Assembly: GCA_963995505.1 (NCBI GenBank)
Contig: OZ023188.1
Coordinates: 1,178,001 to 1,242,000 of the forward strand
Source: Hypericum androsaemum
Taxonomy: Eukaryota > Streptophyta > Magnoliopsida > Malpighiales > Hypericaceae
DNA: 64,000 nucleotides
Direction: 5' to 3'
Of the stretch, positions 57,882 through 64,000 are shown piece by piece; positions within the stretch are counted from its first letter, which is position 1, and each line of letters starts with the position of its first letter. Position numbers and translations under genes: made by a program. The notes beneath the pieces are model-generated. The model did not search any database and was not told the DNA's origin. It worked only from the letters and a program-made list of their open reading frames with translations.

Positions 57882-59234
57882 TCATGAACCAGTTGGAAGC
57901 AAAATATGAGTATCAGTCAAAGAATAAAAATCTACAAATGAGTCTAGTGAGCATGCTATATGGTTTGTGGCTCCAGTATCTATAATCCAAGTTCTACGAG
58001 AAATTAAAGTGAATGAACTAACAAAAGAGGTGATAACCTTACCCGAGGAGGAAACGTTAGAAAGGCTAGAATTAACATGAGACAAATGGCCAGAAGGACC
58101 ACTTGTGGATGGTCCAGTATCCTTACCAAACATGGAAGATTGCTGGATCAGGTGCATCAGGCTAGAACATTGCTGAGATGTCAAACTCAACTTAGAGAGT
58201 TCATGACCAAAGTCAGTTGTACTTGGCTGAGTAGCAGGTGCTGCATAGTTGACCATTCGACCATTGTTCTGCATATTTTTATCCCGACTTTGAGACCAAA
58301 ACTTATAACAAGGAGGGTACCCATGTTTCTTGTAGCACTTGTCCACAGTGTGACAAAAAAGATTGTAAAAAGTGCATTGATGCTTCTTACCATTGTCATT
58401 CCAGCTCCTTTTGTAAGATTGGTTGTCCTGGGCTGCAAAGCTTCCTGAATCTAAGCCAGATCCAGATCTAGAGTACTGCATAGGCTCATGAAACACACCA
58501 TATGACATAGCTGGTGGGAAAGGGGCAATATACTGTTGTTCATGTTGGTGAGCCAAATACAGGGCCCTGGTTAGTGAAGGTTGCTCATCTGCTAAGAGAA
58601 TCTGGGATCGAATGCCAACATAGTTCTCATTAAGCCCCTTAAGAAACCTAATGACTTGGTTAGTCTCATAATATCTCCTAACAACTCGAATAGCCTCACA
58701 TGAATTATCAAGATCGTCATCCTTATCACTTTTCACATACTCACAACTGGGTATTGGTTGAAGTTATTCCAATTGATCCCATAGAGTCTGAAATTTAGTA
58801 AAATAGCTCGTGACAGACAACACACCTTGATGGAAACCGTGGATCTCTTCAAGCAAGTTGCTGATGCAGATAGCATCTCCTCGTCCAAACCTCTGCTTGA
58901 CGTTATTCCAAGCAGCTACAACACTGTCAAAGTGACAAATTGATTGAGCAATAGAGGGCTCCACAGACCGAATCATCCAGTTTAGGACCATGTTGTTGGA
59001 ACATTTCCAAGCGGAGAACTGAGCATCACTCCGACGAGGTGGTTTAATAGTTTTATCAATAAACTGATCCTTATTTTTGCAACCAAGGGTAAGCAGCATA
59101 GATCTGCTCCATGAGTAGTAATTAATAGCATTCAACAGAGGGGTGACAAGGACAAGATTTGTTGTTTTACTGGGATGGAAATAGTAGGGACAGAATTCGT
59201 CCACGGTGAAACGACGACTCTCCTCCTTCGCCAT
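57882..59234 (-). pseudogene. Copia gag and protease
   Basis: Starts MAKEESRRFTVDEFCPYYFH at 59234. The gag blocks are INYYSWSRSMLLTL, DSVVAAWNNVKQRFGRGD and VIRFLKGLNENYVGIRSQIL, with a stop near 58765 after FQTLWDQLE. The zinc knuckle keeps HTVDKC but its second Cys has become Tyr (CTFY). The protease motif TWIIDTGATNHIA keeps the catalytic Asp (DTG). A stop follows at about 57882. Confidence 0.88.
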
Positions 59235-59285
59235 GGTTAATCAAGAAAGGGAAAAATAGGATCTATACCACTTGATGTTCGTGGT

Positions 59286-59297
59286 GCTCTGATACCA
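59286..59297 (-). other. Primer-binding site (tRNA-iMet type) of the Copia element
   Basis: Minus strand TGGTATCAGAGC begins immediately after the LTR end GGACA. Confidence 0.92.
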
Positions 59298-59666
59298 TGT
59301 CCGAAAGTAAGCTCAAGGTTTTGGGTTCCTTGAGAAAAACTTTAATAGTAAAGAAAGTAAAGGGAAAGAAGGAAGATGGATTTGTGAGGAAAACGAAAGG
59401 TCCTCATTTTCTGATACTTTTCTTTATGGATTTACAAGTGTACCCTGTATACTATATACACACCATATAGGTGGTACCAAATCTTAACAAATCAAGGGAA
59501 TAAAATGACGTGTCTCAGACCCACTAACAACCTTGTCCCCGCTTATCATTTTCTGATGCTAGAGGGACCCACATGTCTCCAACGAATATTCCTGCCGAGA
59601 TACTTGGTGGATTTGGAACAGCTACATAAGTGGGCCGAAGAGAAAGTAATTGAGGCCCAGCTAATA
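59298..59666 (-). repeat. 5' LTR of the Copia element
   Basis: 369 bp, near-identical to 45652-46020, ending against the TTTAG duplication at 59667-59671. Confidence 0.9.
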
Positions 59667-60141
59667 TTTAGTTAGGTTGATTCCTAACGTGGAGGTGAAG
59701 TTTGAAGTGAAGAGGAAGGGGATTATCGGGAAGGAAGGAAGATCTAGGCGAGGTTTTGATTTGTGAATTAAGGTTTTGGAATATAGTAAGCTTTAGGTTG
59801 GTCTTGAAGGAGGAGGAGAAGATGAATGATGTATCGTGATTTTTAAGGGAAGAATATGTGCTGTTTGGTCTGAGTTGTTTTTTTTTCAAGGTCATCTCTT
59901 TTCTGTTCAATCTCGGTTTTGATTTGGGTTGGTTGAAGAAGGCTACCTTAAAGAATACAAGGGGGTATTTTTGTCTTTTCAAGTGGCCCTTCGTCGGAGA
60001 AAATTAAATATTATGACGTTAGGGACCCAAAAGTATAATAAAATCAAAGAAAGGGATGTCAGAATATTTTTCAAAACTAGAGGAACTAAATCATCGATTA
60101 AATCAAACAAGAGAGGTATTACGGTAATTTGCCCTAAAAAA

Positions 60142-60339
60142 TTGAATAATTTATGTCAACCGACACAACTATTCGTCCAAATCTAAACCCAAAAACGACG
60201 CGGAAGAAAGGCCCGGCCCAAATCGACCTCACCCGAAGGGAAAAGGCAAAACGGAAAACCCACATCAACCTCTCTCCGGCCTCTTTCTTCTCCGGCGACG
60301 ATTTCCGCCCCCTCGCTCCCCCTCCGAGCAGCGGCAGAG
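60142..60339 (+). promoter_or_regulatory. Proximal promoter and 5' UTR of the SWD2-like gene
   Basis: Only about 200 bp separate the end of the MULE-like element from the ATG. It contains a Site II-like GGCCCGGCCCAAAT block (about 60208-60221). No clear TATA box is seen. Confidence 0.5.
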
Positions 60340-62677
60340 ATGGCCGAAGACAGAGTATCGTTGGAGCTCAACGAAGAGATCGTCCAGAGCATGGAAGTCG
60401 GAATGGTCTTCCGCGACTACGTAATCCATTAACCTTCTTTCCCCTTTCCTTTTTTTTTAAAAAAAAATTATACGAATAATTTTTTTTTTTTGGGTTTAAT
60501 CAATAGAATGGTAGGATAAGTTCGATGGATTTCCACAAGGCGTCGAGCTACTTGGTAACCGCCAGCGAGGACGAGTCCATCCGCCTCTACGACGTCTCCA
60601 CCGCCACGTACGCTATTCCCCGATTTTAATTAGGGTTTTGAACGGGCTCAATTGATGTTCGGATACTTTCGACTTTTTACTAAGAAAAAGAAAGAGAAGT
60701 AACCTAGGGCTCGTGGCTGTTATTTGCTTGGGACATGTAGGTGCTTGAAGACGATAAACAGCAAAAAGTACGGAATCGATCTGGTCTCCTTTACTTCTCA
60801 TCCGACGACTGTTATATACTCGTCGCGGAACGGATGGGACGGTATGGTTTTGACGCGAGTGATTGTAATGTGGTTGTTTGGATTGGCGCTTGACCTCTGG
60901 GGTTCTTGTTTCAGAATCGTTGCGGCTTCTGTCGCTGAATGATAACAAGTACTTGCGTTATTTTAAAGGTCATCACGACAGGTTTGTGCTCTCTCGGAGG
61001 TTGTTTGTCCGTGTTAATGAGAGAAGAGAAGGAATGAGTAGTGGTTTTGGAGTGACATTTGTGCTGACTTTTTGCAGGGTTGTATCTCTAAGCCTGTGCC
61101 CTCGCAACGAGTGCTTTATTTCTGGTTCACTTGATCGGACTGTTCTGCTCTGGGATCAACGTGCCGAGAAGTGTCAGGTTGAGTTCTTCCGGTACTAGAA
61201 TTCAACCGAGAAAGCAGTCACTCTGTCCCCGCCTCTTTTGTTTATATCTTGTTTGGTCTGTGTTTCAGGGTCTTTTACGCGTGCAAGCAAGGCCAGCAGC
61301 AGCGTATGATGATCAAGGCATGGTCTTTGCGGTGGCGTTTGGAGGATGCGTTCGAATGTTTGATTCCAGAAAGTATGAAAAGGTATGTCTGCTTAAATTA
61401 CTGGTTGCAATTGCACGTATGAAAGTATTTCCCTCTTTCATCCTTGAGCATTGGCAAGCTCAAGTTACTGAATGGCATTTCTCATAGGGTCCATTTGAGA
61501 TCTTTGCTGTTGGAGGAGACGTGTCTGATGCAAATGTCATCAAGTTCAGCAACGATGGCAGGCTTATGCTTCTGACAACCATGGATGGCCATATTCATGT
61601 GCTTGATTCTTTTTGCGGAACCCTTGTGAGTCCAACACTTAAGAGCTCTTCTAAAACTGTCTTCTTTTTCCTTATTGTCTTTCATAATTTTCCGAACTAA
61701 GCACTTATGCATTACTGCTCCTTGTTGTGTCAGCTATCCAGCTTCAAGGTAAAGCCGGTATCGAGCAATTCAACGCTCGAGGCATCTTTCAGCCCAGAGG
61801 GAATGTTTGTTGTGTCAGGTATTGCACCTTCTGATGTTGGTTTTCGTATGCTCCTACACTCTGCAGTTCTGCTACCATTTGCTTTTTCTTTTTCAATTAC
61901 TTAGCTTTATATTCTCCTGGTTCTGTTCCATTTTGCACTTCATTGCTTGCTTCTGCCTTTCGAGACCACCTGGCAAAAAGGGAGTGCTATGTGGATGGGT
62001 GTGTTATAAGATTTGCTTGCAGTGCATCATATAAACTGATGTGATTATACTGTTGGCCGCCTTCTAATAGTCGTAGTTCTTGTGTTGAAAAACGGTTTGC
62101 TTATATGATATCTCAAACAAATGTGAATTAAGAACTTCTTTTCTTGTGATAGGTTCGGGTGATGGCCGTGTTCATGCATGGAGCATCAGAAGTGGGAAAG
62201 AAGTAGGATGATCAAACCTCCTCCTCAAAAAAACCTCCTTTTATCTTTTCATGCATCACCTGTCTGCCAAATATCATGATTCCTTTTCTGTTCGGAATCT
62301 TCGGATGACGAAAAGTCTCCATAACAATCATGATACTTGCGGAGATGCACACTAGAATAATATTCTATATTTGATGATTTCTGGCGCGAATTCATGTGTT
62401 GGACATACTTCACTAATTTCCAGAAGAGCATGCATGAATTTCATCTGTGTGGTTGCATTAAGGAGATACATATAGTGTCAATATTTATCTGTTTAATTTC
62501 ATCTGGAACTGACAATTGTGTTTCCTGGACCAGGTTGCTAGTTGGATGACTTGCGAGACCGAGCCTCATGTCATAACTTGGGCACCTGGAAGTCTTATGT
62601 TTGCAACTGGGTCTTCAGAGCTATCATTTTGGATCCCAGATCTGTCTAAATTGTCAGCTTATGTTGGAAGGAAGTGA
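60340..62677 (+). CDS. APRF1: SWD2/WDR82-family WD40 protein (APRF1/S2L type), complete
   Basis: Ten exons: 60340-60420, 60507-60607, 60741-60841, 60915-60981, 61078-61177, 61269-61382, 61488-61625, 61734-61818, 62153-62202, 62534-62677. They total 981 nt and 326 aa, in frame at each GT-AG junction. The protein starts MAEDRVSLELNEEIVQSMEV and has WD-repeat blocks SYLVTASEDESIRLYD, NECFISGSLDRTVLLWD, GGCVRMFDSRKYEKGPFEIF, FSNDGRLMLLTTMDGHIHVL and SGSGDGRVHAW, ending WIPDLSKLSAYVGRK. WDR82/Swd2 proteins are nuclear subunits of COMPASS-type H3K4 methyltransferases and of cleavage/phosphatase complexes. The Arabidopsis relatives APRF1/S2La and S2Lb act in flowering time and H3K4me3; which paralogue this is cannot be told. 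Confidence 0.93.
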
Positions 62678-64000
62678 ATCAACTTAATTATGCACCGAAC
62701 AAGAATTCCGCAGCCACAAAGAAGCTCTTTAACGGATATCACCAGTTGAAGGTTCTTTTTGAAATTTATAAGGGCAGCTGATTCCTGGCACCTCTTCTGC
62801 TAACCTCACATCGTCGAACATCAATCTTCAGGTAACACGATGTAGTTAGAATAAGAATTATGCTCCGAACACGATGTCCTTTCAATTATATACTCTTATT
62901 GGGGCTTCTAATTTTGTTTTTCTGGACACTTACCTCAAGCATGTTGCACTATGTGCTGCAGGTAAAACGAAGAACTATTTCCTCCACGAATAACACATCG
63001 GCTCGGACGAAGTTCCCTTGATGTTGCTAGCCTCTAGTTCTACACATTCAGCTCCACATGTTGTGAACAATGGAAGTCTGGGAACTGGGCCGTCACTTGT
63101 ATCCGGTGGTAAAAGTTCCCTTCCTGAGGGCGACTATTCTCGGTACGTTTGCTATGCGAAAGATGTTAATCCGGTGGTTAGATTTGATTCAGAATATGTT
63201 GAGCTCAACATAGTAGCTGTCAACACTAGAATTCAAATTAGCCTAATGTCATTCAATACAATAGGAAAGAGGACGGATGATATTTGTTTGTAAATGTTCG
63301 AAAATTTATCGACCAATCGTTTTAAAATTTGAAGTTAGATACGAAGATTATAATGGTATCAGACTCAATTGCTCCTATTAATTCTGTAGTTCATTGTTCA
63401 CATGATCCTCGTGTCATGGCACGTTATGAAAATCAAAATTCGTGCAAATTTTGGTCTCACGGGTTTCGTTTGAGAGGATGCATTGCATTACGATCACAAC
63501 ATTATCAATTGCAGGTGTAATGATTTTGTTTATAAGTGGTAAAAATTATTTTTACTTGGCCGATGGGAGGTTGCAGGCAACAACGTGCTGCTTCGTGGGC
63601 TAGACAAAAAAAGGAAAGAAAAGCAACCAGAAATGACTCATTGGGGTCAGTCACCTTTCATCAAATTGGTTGAAAAATCGTGACGCATCGTCCCAACTTC
63701 ACATATTCGTAGAGGACATTACGTACTTAGAATTCCGAAAAGGCACCCAAGATCCTCTTGGATCCGCGACAAAATTACTTGAAGAATTGGACCATTTGGA
63801 AAGAGAGAAAAGAAAAGAGCCAACTGGTGACTTAAATGACATTAGGGTCATACTAACCCAGAAGGCGTGGAATTATGTCAATCCAAATAAAGTAGGTGCA
63901 TCCCCACCCAAAATCTTTCTGATGGGGACCCCTTTCAGAAATTATTACAATCTCTTCTCTTGGGAGAATGGGATAAGTTTCATTCTGGTTCAGAAATAAA
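62678..64000. other. Downstream of the SWD2-like gene: 3' UTR, then no confirmed gene
   Basis: Frames at 63018-63293 (begins MMLLASSSTHSAPHVVNNGS) and 63670-63999 (contains LLEELDHLEREKRKEPTGDL, Glu/Lys-rich, reaching the window edge) have no motif I recognise and no clear splice or promoter context. They may be decayed coding sequence or chance. Confidence 0.4.

Larger units (their letters stand above)
45652..59666 (-). mobile_element. Copia retrotransposon, minus strand, interrupted by an Athila-like element
   Basis: Two 369-bp LTRs (45652-46020 and 59298-59666) differ at about 10 positions by eye. A 5-bp duplication TTTAG lies at 45647-45651 and 59667-59671. The primer site (59297-59286) directly adjoins the 5' LTR, and a G-run polypurine tract (minus strand of 46021-46030) adjoins the 3' LTR. 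LTR ends are unusual, reading TATTAG...CCGACA on the minus strand. Without the Athila insertion the element is about 5.35 kb with gag, protease, integrase, RT and RNase H in Copia order, all damaged by stops or shifts. Confidence 0.9.
44844..60132. mobile_element. MULE-like element split by nested retrotransposons
   Basis: Inverted repeats of about 205-215 bp lie 15 kb apart: 44844-45058 and 59928-60132. Both begin GCAAATTAC and share TTTAATCGATGATTTAG, TATTATATTTTGG-type, GGGTCCCT and AAAAATACCCCC blocks. The flanks are AATAAAAAA (44835-44843) and CCTAAAAAA (60133-60141), 7 of 9. Removing the Copia insertion and its duplicated TTTAG leaves about 1.27 kb, the same size as the element at 9648-10895. 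The interior (45059-45651, 59672-59927) has a GC-rich stretch near 45470-45620 that may be captured host sequence. Confidence 0.78.

Noticed and set aside
59668..60186. Frames within the right arm of the split MULE-like element
   Set aside because: They are AT-rich, lie in the inverted repeat and its interior, and have no protein motif.
63670..63999. 109-codon frame at the right edge as a gene
   Set aside because: No recognisable motif, no promoter or splice context, and the sequence ends at the window; not enough to call.

Overview
The window is nuclear DNA of a flowering plant, most likely a eudicot. It has intron-rich genes with GT-AG splice sites, plant-specific gene families (flavanone 3-hydroxylase, a plant TRA1/TRRAP, a plant SWD2-like WD40 protein), plant cis-elements, and Copia, Athila-type Gypsy, MULE-like and hAT-like elements. 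I see no bacterial, organellar or CRISPR features. All calls come from reading the sequence and from recalled family knowledge; no search was run.

Host genes, left to right. (1) 12-377, minus: first exon of flavanone 3-hydroxylase, cut by the window edge. (2) 7681-8860, plus: a three-exon gene for an acidic plant protein I do not recognise, with two exact mitosis-specific-activator (MSA) sites in its promoter. (3) 11658-32350, minus: a complete TRA1/TRRAP gene of about 35 exons. The reading frame closes at every junction I checked, giving about 3,895 codons, with a degenerate PI3K-like kinase domain and a FATC tail. (4) 42750-43175, plus: a small single-exon plant protein with a TATA box. (5) 60340-62677, plus: a ten-exon WD40 gene (326 aa) of the SWD2/WDR82 family (Arabidopsis APRF1/S2L type). 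Genes 3 and 5 both encode chromatin co-regulator subunits (SAGA/NuA4 and COMPASS-type complexes), but nothing shows that their proximity matters.

Mobile DNA fills most of the rest. A solo LTR with a 5-bp target duplication is at 2125-3431. A gutted Copia element is at about 4510-7070. A MULE-like element with a 9-bp duplication is at 9648-10895. From 32.8 to 42.5 kb there is a run of small elements: a tandem array of LTR + primer-binding site + gag start with a 353-bp period, three hAT-like MITEs, two MULE-like elements (one carrying a 5S rRNA-like fragment) and a second solo LTR.

The largest structure is a three-level nest at 44844-60132: a MULE-like element was entered by a Copia retrotransposon (45652-59666), which was entered by an Athila-like retrotransposon (48157-56820). 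Every level has recognisable ends and a target-site duplication. Its right edge lies about 200 bp before the start codon of the SWD2-like gene.
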